In this document: piece after piece, positions 1-5,007 of the stretch
Numbering within the stretch: position 1 is the stretch's first letter
Layout of the letters: each line of letters opens with the position of its first letter
From: Streptomyces speibonae
GTDB taxonomy: Bacteria > Actinomycetota > Actinomycetes > Streptomycetales > Streptomycetaceae
NCBI GenBank assembly: GCA_000715605.1
Contig: KL568522.1
Span: 185,231-190,237, forward strand
DNA: 5,007 nt
Direction of reading: 5' to 3'
Made by a program: the position numbers and the translations under genes
The notes under the pieces: generated by a model
Databases searched by the model: none
Told to the model about the DNA's origin: nothing
The model's input: the letters and a program-made list of their open reading frames with translations, nothing else

Positions 1-2
1 GG

Positions 3-704
3 CGGTGGCTGCCCGTGCTGGCGCCGCGCCTGCCGCTTCCCGTGCCGACTCCGGTGCGGTTCGGCGCCCCCTCCGAGCGCTTCCCCAAGCACTGGACCGT
101 GATGACGTGGGTGCCCGGCGAACCGCTGGACCACGGATCGATCAGCCGGGGCCGCCACGCGGCCGACGCGTTGGCGGGTTTCCTCCGGGCGCTCCACGAG
201 GAGGCTCCCGCCGAGGCGCCGGCCGCTTCGGACCGCGGAACTCATCCCAGGAACTGCACGGACGGCTTCGCCGACCTCTTCCGAGCCGTGGCCCCCGGCG
301 ACATCGCCGACGAGGTCCGGGCCGTCTGGGCGGACGCGGTGGCAGCACCCGAGTGGGACGGCCCGCCGGTGTGGGTGCACGGCGACCTCCATCCCGCCAA
401 CGTCGTCGTCTCGCACGGAACCCTCTCGGGCATCGTCGATTTCGGCGACATGTGTGCCGGGGACCCGGCGTGGGACCTCGCCGCCGCATGGGTCCTGCTG
501 CCCGAGGGCACGGCTCCACGGTTCTTCGACAGCTACGCCAGAGCGGACGACGCGGCGATCCGGCGCGCCCGTGGGCTGGCGGCCTTGAAGAGCCTCTTCC
601 TGATGCTCATGGGGCAGAACGGAGACCGCGGCCTCCCCGGCGGCAAGCCGCACTGGGGGCCGGCAGGGCGGGCGGCACTCGCCCGGGTCCTGAAGGGAGT
701 CTGA
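3..704 (+). CDS. Aminoglycoside phosphotransferase family kinase, 5'-truncated by window edge
   Basis: The frame is open to the window edge, and the first visible residues (RWLPVLAPRLPLPVPTPVRF) match the family segment just after the ATP-binding N-lobe. The true start therefore lies outside the window. About 233 residues are visible, against roughly 300 usual for the family. The catalytic loop is intact: HGDLHPAN at visible residues 126-133 fits the Brenner motif HxDxxxxN with its catalytic Asp. The metal-binding DFG is at 146-148, followed by GDPAWDLA, which is typical of APH/choline-kinase-fold enzymes. The family transfers the ATP gamma-phosphate to a hydroxyl of a small molecule in the cytoplasm. 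Substrates include aminoglycosides, macrolides, homoserine and others. The substrate here cannot be read from sequence, so resistance should not be assumed. The gene converges on the next gene, with 28 bases between the stop codons. Confidence 0.9.
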   Translation, partial: RWLPVLAPRLPLPVPTPVRFGAPSERFPKHWTVMTWVPGEPLDHGSISRGRHAADALAGFLRALHEEAPAEAPAASDRGTHPRNCTDGFADLFRAVAPGDIADEVRAVWADAVAAPEWDGPPVWVHGDLHPANVVVSHGTLSGIVDFGDMCAGDPAWDLAAAWVLLPEGTAPRFFDSYARADDAAIRRARGLAALKSLFLMLMGQNGDRGLPGGKPHWGPAGRAALARVLKGV

Positions 705-712
705 CACGAACC

Positions 713-725
713 CGGCGGAGCGCCG
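713..725. terminator. Possible short bidirectional hairpin terminator
   Basis: Arms CGGCG (713-717) and CGCCG (721-725) form a perfect 5-bp stem around a GAG loop. The hairpin lies inside the 28-base gap between two convergent stop codons. There is no T-tract on either side. Position is the main support, because 5-bp GC stems are common by chance in this DNA. Confidence 0.25.
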
Positions 726-732
726 AGCGCGG

Positions 733-1272
733 TCACGGCAGGAGCGTCCGTGTCCCGGTCCAGGTGACCAGCCGCTCACGGACGGGGCCGGGAGCCAGGT
801 GGCGGACCAGGCTCACCAGATGGGCTGTCAGGTTCTTGTGGCGCCGCAGCTCGCGGATCCGCTCGAGGGGGAGGCCACGCCAATGCGCGGCGAGGCCGGC
901 GGCCTGCGTGGGCGTGAGGCTCAGCGCGGCGAGGGTGTCGGACGCCAACGCTTCCGGACTCCAGTCGGGGTCCGTTCCGTCGGGGCCAAGACGGTCGATC
1001 ACCCAGGTGCGCAGCATGAAGTCCTGAGAGGCCACGCGCGCAGCGGACGACGGCGTGTCGTCGAGCATACGGCGGTTCGCCAACAACGACAGTTTCGCCC
1101 ACTGACGACGGAGTTCCGGCGCATGGCAGTCATGGAGTGCCCGCTGCTGTGCGACGAGGCGTGCGGCCTCGAGGTCCTGGCCACGGGCGTCGTCGACGAA
1201 CGTCTGCAACTCGCCGAACGTCCACGTGCTCGGATCACGCGCCGGTACCTTCGCCTGTGCCTCGTCGCTCAA
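733..1272 (-). CDS. Hypothetical protein, 179 aa, probable TTG start
   Basis: I do not recognise a family. The product is soluble, charged and mostly helical in appearance. It has no signal peptide or membrane segment. Notable stretches are WTFGELQTFVDDARGQDLEAARL near the N-terminus, a central Arg/Leu-rich helix (LRRQWAKLSLLANRRML) and a basic C-terminal part (LERIRELRRHKNLTAHLVSL). The C-terminal half around LSLTPTQAAGLAAHWRGLP could be a small helical DNA- or protein-binding unit, but this is only an impression. The start was chosen as TTG at 1272-1270 because it is the first start codon in the frame and is preceded by GTGGGGA at short spacing. The same frame stays open for 33 codons further upstream without any ATG, GTG, TTG or CTG. 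The gene is therefore either TTG-initiated or has lost its original 5' end. It converges with the phosphotransferase gene and diverges from the secreted-protein gene. Confidence 0.65.
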   Translation of the reverse strand: MSDEAQAKVPARDPSTWTFGELQTFVDDARGQDLEAARLVAQQRALHDCHAPELRRQWAKLSLLANRRMLDDTPSSAARVASQDFMLRTWVIDRLGPDGTDPDWSPEALASDTLAALSLTPTQAAGLAAHWRGLPLERIRELRRHKNLTAHLVSLVRHLAPGPVRERLVTWTGTRTLLP

Positions 1273-1506
1273 AGGTCCCCACTTCCGTTCGAAGGCTGCC
1301 TCGACGATGGTGAGCCCAACCGGCCGCGGAACACCAGGATCCGGGCGTCCGCGGCTACCGATGACCGCTCGTCATCCTTTCGCGGTACGTCACAGGTTGA
1401 CTCCGGCTCAACCACCGGTTTGACGACCCCAGGGGCATGCTCACGCCAGCATTGCGGCTGACATCAGCGCCCTCCCATGGGGGGCATGAGAGGACGGGGG
1501 AGTCCT
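1273..1506. promoter_or_regulatory. Divergent intergenic region with clustered inverted repeats
   Basis: This region separates the divergently read hypothetical gene (-) and secreted-protein gene (+), so it should hold both promoters. Visible structures are: GATGAC (1360-1365) and GTCATC (1371-1376), perfect 6-bp arms five bases apart; GGTTGA (1395-1400) and TCAACC (1408-1413), perfect 6-bp arms seven bases apart; and AACC (1410-1413) with GGTT (1417-1420), which reuses the previous right arm and is followed by TGA. The last two sets give alternating GGTTGA-type half-sites on both strands over about 28 bases. TTGACT (1397-1402) and TTGACG (1420-1425) resemble -35 elements, but I see no convincing -10 at 16-19 bases from either. 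Operator function is inferred. Confidence 0.4.
1496..1502 (+). promoter_or_regulatory. Ribosome binding site deciding the GTG start at 1507
   Basis: GGGGGAG lies four bases before GTG 1507. It favours that start over the in-frame ATGs at 1477 and 1486. Of those, 1477 has no purine-rich site upstream. Confidence 0.55.
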
Positions 1507-1953
1507 GTGCGGATCGCACGTGTGTCCACGTTGTGCGGGGTTGTCGCGGCGACGGCGGCCATGGTGGTGGGGGTGACCCCCCAGGCCTCGGCCGCAGGTC
1601 ACTGGGAGAGCCCGTGGAAGGCCTATGCGAGCTACCGCTCCACCTCTTCCGACTGGAAGGGAGCACGGAGCTACTTGGAGGTCTCCTGGAACTCCAGCGG
1701 CAAGGCGTCGGTGTACGGCTATGCGCGGGACACCAAGGGCGACGGATACGGCGCCCTGGCGCAGGTGATGTACGACTACTGGAACGGGTCGCGATGGGTG
1801 CACACGACGAGGACCCTGGCGAAGACCAGTGGCGGTAAGGGCACCGAGAGCTGGAACTACGGCAAGCACGCCACGGTCAAGGTCCGCAACGTCTGGCTGC
1901 GCACCTGCATGTGGAACTCCGCGGAGACAATCTGCGAGGGGAGCGCCCACTGA
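1507..1953 (+). CDS. Small secreted beta-rich protein, 148 aa
   Basis: The N-terminus is a Sec-type signal peptide: basic start (RIAR), hydrophobic core (residues 6-23) and a TPQASA cleavage site near residue 29 or 30. The mature part is about 118 residues, aromatic-rich and with alternating polar/hydrophobic stretches that suggest a beta-sandwich. It ends with a Cys pair (C134, C143) placed to form a disulfide after export. The layout resembles the many small exported actinobacterial proteins with a DxxGDG...W...VxVRxC pattern: VYGYARDTKGDG, then YWNGSRWV, then VKVRNVWLRTC. Their function is not established. I see no catalytic motif or wall-anchor signal, so it is probably released or loosely held outside the cell. 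GTG 1507 was chosen for its ribosome binding site; ATG 1477 or 1486 would add 10 or 7 residues. It is followed 47 bases later by the peptidoglycan-binding protein gene on the same strand. Confidence 0.8.
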   Translation: MRIARVSTLCGVVAATAAMVVGVTPQASAAGHWESPWKAYASYRSTSSDWKGARSYLEVSWNSSGKASVYGYARDTKGDGYGALAQVMYDYWNGSRWVHTTRTLAKTSGGKGTESWNYGKHATVKVRNVWLRTCMWNSAETICEGSAH

Positions 1954-1986
1954 GAGGCTCACCCATGCCCGTGGCGGACGACTGTG

Positions 1987-1994
1987 AAGGGAAG
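1987..1994 (+). promoter_or_regulatory. Ribosome binding site for the peptidoglycan-binding protein
   Basis: AAGGGAAG lies six bases before GTG 2001. A competing site, GAGAGG (1952-1957), precedes in-frame ATG 1965, so the start is not fully decided. Confidence 0.4.
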
Positions 1995-2000
1995 ACCGAG

Positions 2001-2561
2001 GTGACGGACAAGCCGACAGAACGCACGTCCAGAGCGGGTCTCCGCAAGAAGGCCGCTGTGCTCGTCATGACGGCGGGACTCTTCAGCGGACTCGTGCTCT
2101 CCGGCACGCCCGCCTCCGCGAGCCCGAGCCAGGGGGTCATTTCGGGCGTCGACATTCCGTGGGACGACTGGGGCGACGAAGGCCTGATCTCCTCCACGTC
2201 CTACGCCACCAGCAACGTGACCGCGATGTGGCAGCAGATCCTGTGGGCCGACGGCCTGCTGTCCTGGTCCGACATCGACTGCGAGTTCGGGCCCATCACC
2301 ACGGCCGCCACCAAGGCCTGGCAGACCAAGTACGACGTCCCGGGCGGCGCGGACGGAATCGTGGGCCCGAACACCCTGAACCGCGCCGCACTGCACCTGA
2401 GCGGGACGGCGGGCACCGGCAACCGCATCTACTACAACGGCCGTTACAACAACCGCTACATCACCATGACCCGCCAGGACGACGGACGCTGGGGCATGTG
2501 GATCGGCAACGACGGCCGGGCCCTGTACTACAACCGCGCCACCTTCAACGTATGTCCCTGA
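2001..2561 (+). CDS. Secreted peptidoglycan-binding domain protein, 186 aa
   Basis: A signal peptide is clear: basic n-region with RKK (15-17), hydrophobic stretch 18-33 and a TPASA-S cleavage site after residue 40. Residues about 71-130 form a PG_binding_1-type domain, with FGPITTAATKAWQ (96-108) and DGIVGPNTLNRA (118-129), the two repeated G-P-x-T turns of this fold. These modules bind the cell-wall polymer and usually target an attached enzyme. Here no enzymatic domain follows. Residues 141-186 are a Tyr/Asn/Trp-rich tail (IYYNGRYNNRYITM, then DDGRWGMWIG) that ends with C185, which could pair with C94. The protein is probably a wall-associated binder or structural component outside the membrane. 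In-frame ATG 1965 would give 198 residues; GTG 2001 gives a more usual signal-peptide n-region. It likely shares a transcript with the small secreted protein upstream and ends at a strong hairpin. Confidence 0.85.
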   Translation: MTDKPTERTSRAGLRKKAAVLVMTAGLFSGLVLSGTPASASPSQGVISGVDIPWDDWGDEGLISSTSYATSNVTAMWQQILWADGLLSWSDIDCEFGPITTAATKAWQTKYDVPGGADGIVGPNTLNRAALHLSGTAGTGNRIYYNGRYNNRYITMTRQDDGRWGMWIGNDGRALYYNRATFNVCP

Positions 2562-2577
2562 TGCACGCACGCGCCAC

Positions 2578-2604
2578 GGCCCCGGACCGACCCGGTCCGG
2601 GGCC
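2578..2604. terminator. Strong hairpin terminator between convergent genes
   Basis: Arms GGCCCCGGACC (2578-2588) and GGTCCGGGGCC (2594-2604) pair perfectly over 11 bp around the loop GACCC. The hairpin starts 16 bases after the stop of the peptidoglycan-binding gene and lies 47 bases beyond the stop of the convergent membrane-protein gene, so it can serve both. No T-run follows, as is common for actinomycete terminators. Confidence 0.85.
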
Positions 2605-2651
2605 CGCTCGCGCGCGGCGCCTGCCAGTGAGCAGAGCCGACGTGGGCGGTG

Positions 2652-2930
2652 TCAGCGGGCGTCGGTGGGCGGGTCCTCGCCATCCACCGGCCCGGTCCGG
2701 TCGGCGCCCTTCGACAGGGACCACGCGATCGCGAAGCCGAGGGCCGCCACGAGGGCATAGGCGAGGGAAGCGCCCCGGGCGCTCATCATGCTGTCCGAGC
2801 CCTTGGTGGGGAACCAGAACTCGGCCGTCGGGCCGTCGGCGACGAACGCCACGAGCGCCGCGACGGCGAGCCCCGAGAACCCGAGCGCGGGAACGCTGCA
2901 GACCAGCATCCATGTCCATCGTCGCTTCAC
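2652..2930 (-). CDS. Small membrane protein with two transmembrane segments, 92 aa
   Basis: I do not recognise a named family. The N-terminus is basic (KRR at 2-4). It is followed by a first hydrophobic segment at about 8-31, a short loop of about 22 residues (ADGPTAEFWFPTKGSDSMMS) and a second hydrophobic segment at about 54-72. A polar acidic tail (DGEDPPTDAR) ends the protein. By the positive-inside rule both ends should be cytoplasmic, with the aromatic loop outside. Start GTG 2930-2928 was chosen because a good ribosome binding site (GGGAGGT) lies just upstream. The frame extends further to an ATG at 3053, but that extension is Pro/Gly/Ser-rich, has no ribosome binding site and would run through a perfect palindrome, so I reject it. 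The gene stands alone, diverging from the gene at 3167. Confidence 0.7.
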   Translation of the reverse strand: MKRRWTWMLVCSVPALGFSGLAVAALVAFVADGPTAEFWFPTKGSDSMMSARGASLAYALVAALGFAIAWSLSKGADRTGPVDGEDPPTDAR

Positions 2931-2933
2931 GAC

Positions 2934-2940
2934 ACCTCCC
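2934..2940 (-). promoter_or_regulatory. Ribosome binding site deciding the GTG start at 2930
   Basis: On the minus strand this reads GGGAGGT, three bases before GTG. It is close to the ideal actinomycete Shine-Dalgarno sequence and supports the 92-residue form over the longer reading. Confidence 0.7.
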
Positions 2941-2949
2941 TGTAGGTAG

Positions 2950-2966
2950 GGCCGTATGGTACGGCC
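2950..2966. promoter_or_regulatory. Perfect 7-bp palindrome, operator candidate
   Basis: The arms are GGCCGTA and TACGGCC around TGG. The palindrome begins ten bases upstream of the membrane-protein gene's ribosome binding site. Read leftward its centre is TACCAT, which fits the TAnnnT form of an actinomycete -10; read rightward it is TATGGT. A repressor bound here would cover the likely promoter of the leftward gene. It could equally be a leader hairpin in that mRNA. Confidence 0.4.
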
Positions 2967-3155
2967 GGAGCCGGGCCGCCCAGTCGGCACCGCTGGTCCG
3001 GACTTCGGACCTGAGGACGTCGGCGCAGCGACCAAGCCGGATGCACCGTGCATTCCCAGCGTTCAACGACTTCGCGGCTCCCTCCGCACGACTGCAACGT
3101 CACACCGGCGGACGCCGTCTGTCAGAAGACGTAGGACGACACACGGTTCACAGCC

Positions 3156-3161
3156 GAGGAG
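3156..3161 (+). promoter_or_regulatory. Ribosome binding site for the gene at 3167
   Basis: GAGGAG lies five bases before ATG 3167. It fixes this start within a frame that is open for a long way upstream. Confidence 0.7.
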
Positions 3162-3166
3162 AGCCC

Positions 3167-3727
3167 ATGGCCGACTCATCAGCATCCGACCGGACGAACG
3201 GGCACAGGGCCCCGGAAGAGCGCGGGCTGCGCTACCGGGTCGAGTGGGAGAGCGAGCAGGAAGGGATCCGGTGGGCGGACGTCGTCCACGCGGCGTCCGT
3301 GGACGAAGCCCTGGAGAAGTCCCGGGGAAGGGACACATGGCCGAGCAACGGGCCGAACACCGACGTCAGCACGTTCCGTGTGGTGGAGGTCTCCGAGGTG
3401 AGTCCCGCGGCCGAAGCCCTGCACCGGAAGAACGCGCGCCGTCGCCACCTCAACACCATCATCGAGACGGGCCTGTCAGCCCTGGGGAAGCCCGCTCCGG
3501 ACCGCGCGGACCGCGCGGACGACGAGGCCTTCGAGATTCTGTGCGACTTCTTCATCCGAGCCGTCGTCGCCCCCGGACGTCACCCGTTCCCGTTCTCCTC
3601 GGAGGACCCGGAGGCGGGACGTCTGCTGCGTCCGGATGACCAGGCCGCCGTCCTGGCTCAACTTCTCATGGCTCAGCTCGCCCATCACCAGGTGCGCATC
3701 ACGCGCGACCCCGAGCAGACCGCCTGA
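3167..3727 (+). CDS. Hypothetical cytoplasmic protein, 186 aa
   Basis: I do not recognise a named family. After a polar N-terminus, residues about 21-78 look like a small strand-helix-strand unit: RYRVEWES, then WADVVHAASVDEALEKSR, then FRVVEVSEVSP. Actinobacterial proteins often carry similar short modules, in which a strand is followed by an 'AxSxxEAL' helix and a closing strand; no function follows from that. The C-terminal half is mostly helical (EAFEILCDFFIRAVV and DDQAAVLAQLLMAQLAHHQV), joined by a basic stretch (RKNARRRH) and an in-frame duplicated DRA. There is no signal peptide or membrane segment. ATG 3167 is supported by its ribosome binding site. The frame is open back to 2159, but that part overlaps the peptidoglycan-binding gene in another phase and is Arg/Pro/Ser junk. 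The hydrolase gene follows 151 bases later and probably has its own promoter. Confidence 0.75.
   Translation: MADSSASDRTNGHRAPEERGLRYRVEWESEQEGIRWADVVHAASVDEALEKSRGRDTWPSNGPNTDVSTFRVVEVSEVSPAAEALHRKNARRRHLNTIIETGLSALGKPAPDRADRADDEAFEILCDFFIRAVVAPGRHPFPFSSEDPEAGRLLRPDDQAAVLAQLLMAQLAHHQVRITRDPEQTA
3500..3517 (+). repeat. In-frame 9-bp tandem duplication
   Basis: GACCGCGCG occurs twice back to back and is followed by GACGAC. In the reading frame this gives DRA-DRA-D-D in the linker before the C-terminal helices. It keeps frame, so length variation between strains would be tolerated. Confidence 0.85.
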
Positions 3728-3841
3728 CCTCCAAGCACCGCGAGAACACCCCGCTACCAGCACAAGCCGCCGGCTGTCCATGGGGCCGTACCCTCGTCCG
3801 TGCTCGGGCAGACCCCACCCGCGAAGCACCTGCCTGCCGGA

Positions 3842-3870
3842 GCGACCACGCAGTCGCCCGCGCCTACGGT
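3842..3870 (+). promoter_or_regulatory. Candidate promoter giving a near-leaderless hydrolase mRNA
   Basis: TACGGT (3865-3870) fits the TAnnnT form of a housekeeping -10. GCGACC (3842-3847), 17 bases upstream, shares the central GAC of TTGACA. Transcription starting about seven bases after the -10 would begin at or one or two bases before ATG 3879. The gene's own ribosome binding site is weak (GGTGG at 3868-3872), which fits leaderless translation. An inverted repeat, GCGAC (3842-3846) and GTCGC (3853-3857), overlaps the -35 and could be an operator. Confidence 0.4.
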
Positions 3871-3878
3871 GGCGTGGC

Positions 3879-5007
3879 ATGCCCACCTTCTTATCGGCCT
3901 CACGGACCGGCAGGCGTCCCGGCACCCGTACCGCCACCGCACTCGCCTCCTGCCTCGCCGGCCTCCTCACCACCATCGCCCCACCCGCACCGCCCGCCGC
4001 GGCGGCCGGGCCCGCACCCACGACCCCCCATCCCCTCGCCCGCTACCACCACCAGCCCCTCCACTGGACCAGCTGCCTGCGCTCACCCGACGACGAAACG
4101 GGCAGAGAACTCCAGCAGGCCGGAGCCCGCTGTGCCGACGTCACCGTTCCCCTGGACTACGACGAACCGGACGGGCGCACCCTCACCGTCGCCATCTCAC
4201 GCATCACGGCATCCGACCCCGCCCACCGCATCGGAACACTGGTGCTCAACGGCGGCGGCCCCGGCGGACAGACCATCGGCGACCCGCCCTGGATACGCGC
4301 GGCGATGCGACACAGCGGCCGGCGCTACGACATCGTCGGCGTCGACCCCCGCTTCGTCGGCCGCAGCACCCCTCTGGACTGCCGCTGGCCCACCGGCTCC
4401 TTCCTGCGCGGCGCGGGCAACGACCGCGCGGGCTTCGATCACTCCACGGCCCTGGCCCGCGCTCTCGCCGACCGCTGCAGGACCTCCGCCGGCGACGTCC
4501 TGCCGTATGTCACCACCCGGAACACCGCCCGCGACCTGGACATCGTCCGAGCCGCACTCGGCGAGCGGAAGATCTCCTACCTCGGATACTCCTACGGCAC
4601 CTACCTCGGCCAGGTGTACGCCACCCTGTTCCCCCACCGCACCGACCGGGTCGTCCTCGACGGGGTCATCGCCCCCGACCACTACGGCCCCCGTCTGCTG
4701 CGCGGCACGGAGGCGGCCAACCGGCACGCCCTCACCGGCTGGGCCACCTGGGCGGCCGCCCGCCACACCACCTACGGCCTGGGCCGCGACCCCGGCCGGA
4801 TCCTCGCCACCGTGCACCGCATCCAGACCGCCGCCGGACGCACACCCCTGCCACTCGGCAGCCACCGGGTGGACGACCGGATGGTGCCCGTCATCATCCT
4901 CACCGGCCTCTCGCAGGACAACGACACCGCCTACGCCGACCTCGCCCACGCCGTACGGGACATGCACCGCGCCGCCCGGGGCCGGCCGGTCACCCCCTCA
5001 CCGTGGC
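3879..5007 (+). CDS. Secreted alpha/beta hydrolase, tripeptidyl aminopeptidase-like (S33/TAP family), 3'-truncated
   Basis: The first 376 residues are visible; family members run to about 480-530, so the C-terminal TAP-like domain with the catalytic Asp and His lies beyond the window. An export signal is present: basic n-region (R9, R12, R13, R17), hydrophobic core about 18-34, and a Pro/Ala-rich region with cleavage near AAAA (40-43). LASC at 22-25 resembles a lipobox, but it lies too close to the Arg residues to leave a proper hydrophobic core before it. The hydrolase core shows the oxyanion-loop motif GGGPGG (125-130), VDPRFVGRS (155-163; most relatives have G where this has F158) and the nucleophile elbow GYSYG with Ser238. 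Relatives cleave short peptides from the N-termini of proteins outside the cell; some hydrolyse other esters or amides. Codon 5 (3891-3893) is TTA, rare in Streptomyces. No alternative start lies between that codon and the mature protein. Confidence 0.88.
   Translation, partial: MPTFLSASRTGRRPGTRTATALASCLAGLLTTIAPPAPPAAAAGPAPTTPHPLARYHHQPLHWTSCLRSPDDETGRELQQAGARCADVTVPLDYDEPDGRTLTVAISRITASDPAHRIGTLVLNGGGPGGQTIGDPPWIRAAMRHSGRRYDIVGVDPRFVGRSTPLDCRWPTGSFLRGAGNDRAGFDHSTALARALADRCRTSAGDVLPYVTTRNTARDLDIVRAALGERKISYLGYSYGTYLGQVYATLFPHRTDRVVLDGVIAPDHYGPRLLRGTEAANRHALTGWATWAAARHTTYGLGRDPGRILATVHRIQTAAGRTPLPLGSHRVDDRMVPVIILTGLSQDNDTAYADLAHAVRDMHRAARGRPVTPSPW

Larger units (their letters stand above)
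2931..3166. promoter_or_regulatory. Divergent intergenic region with palindromes
   Basis: This separates the membrane-protein gene (-) and the hypothetical gene at 3167 (+). It contains three inverted repeats: GGCCGTA (2950-2956) and TACGGCC (2960-2966), a perfect 7-bp palindrome with a 3-base centre; GGTCCG (2995-3000) and CGGACC (3006-3011), 6-bp arms five bases apart; and CGTCT (3116-3120) and AGACG (3127-3131), six bases apart. For the rightward gene, TAGGAC at 3132-3137 could be a weak -10 with a poor -35 (CGGACG, 3109-3114). No promoter here is convincing by eye. Confidence 0.4.

Noticed and set aside
5..1027. 340-codon open frame over the phosphotransferase and part of the convergent gene
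   Set aside because: Arg/Gly/Pro-rich out-of-phase translation; the HGDLHPAN and DFG motifs lie in the other frame.
1441..1962. 173-codon open frame on the minus strand opposite the small secreted protein
   Set aside because: No recognisable motif; the opposite strand carries a convincing signal peptide and ribosome binding site.
2931..3053. N-terminal extension of the small membrane protein to ATG 3053
   Set aside because: It lacks a ribosome binding site, reads as Pro/Gly/Ser filler and crosses the 2950-2966 palindrome, whereas GTG 2930 has GGGAGGT directly upstream.
2159..3166. Long 5' extension of the hypothetical gene at 3167, overlapping the peptidoglycan-binding gene
   Set aside because: The extension is Arg/Pro/Ser-rich out-of-phase reading of another gene and of a terminator; ATG 3167 has a good ribosome binding site.
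3728..3841. Possible terminator after the gene at 3167
   Set aside because: I found no stem longer than about 5 bp here; the stretch shows nothing convincing.
3942..3953. Lipobox-like LASC in the hydrolase signal peptide
   Set aside because: Only seven residues separate it from Arg17, too few for a lipoprotein hydrophobic core; the core runs on past the Cys to a normal Ala-rich cleavage region.
3476..4021. 181-codon open frame on the minus strand across the end of one gene and the start of the hydrolase
   Set aside because: Arg/Gly/Ala-rich with no motif; it overlaps two better supported plus-strand genes.
4197..4967. 256-codon open frame on the minus strand opposite the hydrolase
   Set aside because: Its translation is low-complexity Gly/Val/Ala-rich, it mirrors the codon bias of the hydrolase, and the plus-strand frame has clear catalytic motifs.

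Overview
The window is very GC-rich. Its genes are packed, use GTG/TTG starts and GGAGG-type ribosome binding sites, and include several secreted or membrane proteins with Streptomyces-style signal peptides. One rare TTA leucine codon is also present. All of this suggests a Streptomyces or close actinomycete chromosome. I see no rRNA, tRNA, CRISPR array, transposase or phage gene.

Layout, left to right: (1) the 3' part of an aminoglycoside/choline phosphotransferase-fold kinase (+), cut by the window edge. (2) A convergent gene for an unrecognised 179-residue protein (-), probably with a TTG start. (3) A 234-base divergent intergenic region holding several short inverted repeats. (4) Two tandem genes (+) for small exported proteins: a 148-residue beta-rich secreted protein and a 186-residue protein with a peptidoglycan-binding domain. 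They end at a perfect 11-bp hairpin terminator. (5) A convergent gene for a 92-residue protein with two transmembrane segments (-). (6) A 236-base divergent region with a perfect 7-bp palindrome just upstream of that gene's ribosome binding site. (7) An unrecognised 186-residue cytoplasmic protein (+). (8) The 5' part of a secreted alpha/beta hydrolase of the tripeptidyl-aminopeptidase (S33, TAP-like) type (+), which runs off the right edge. It has a TTA codon at position 5 and a promoter-like sequence that would give an almost leaderless mRNA.

The genes do not form an obvious single pathway. The two exported proteins plausibly form one transcription unit acting at the cell wall. The hydrolase is a separate unit whose TTA codon points to control by the developmental leucyl-tRNA gene bldA. 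The phosphotransferase and the three hypothetical proteins look like independent single genes. I did not find a clearly new multi-gene system. The best leads are the TTA/leaderless arrangement, the operator-like repeats in the two divergent regions, and the exported protein pair.
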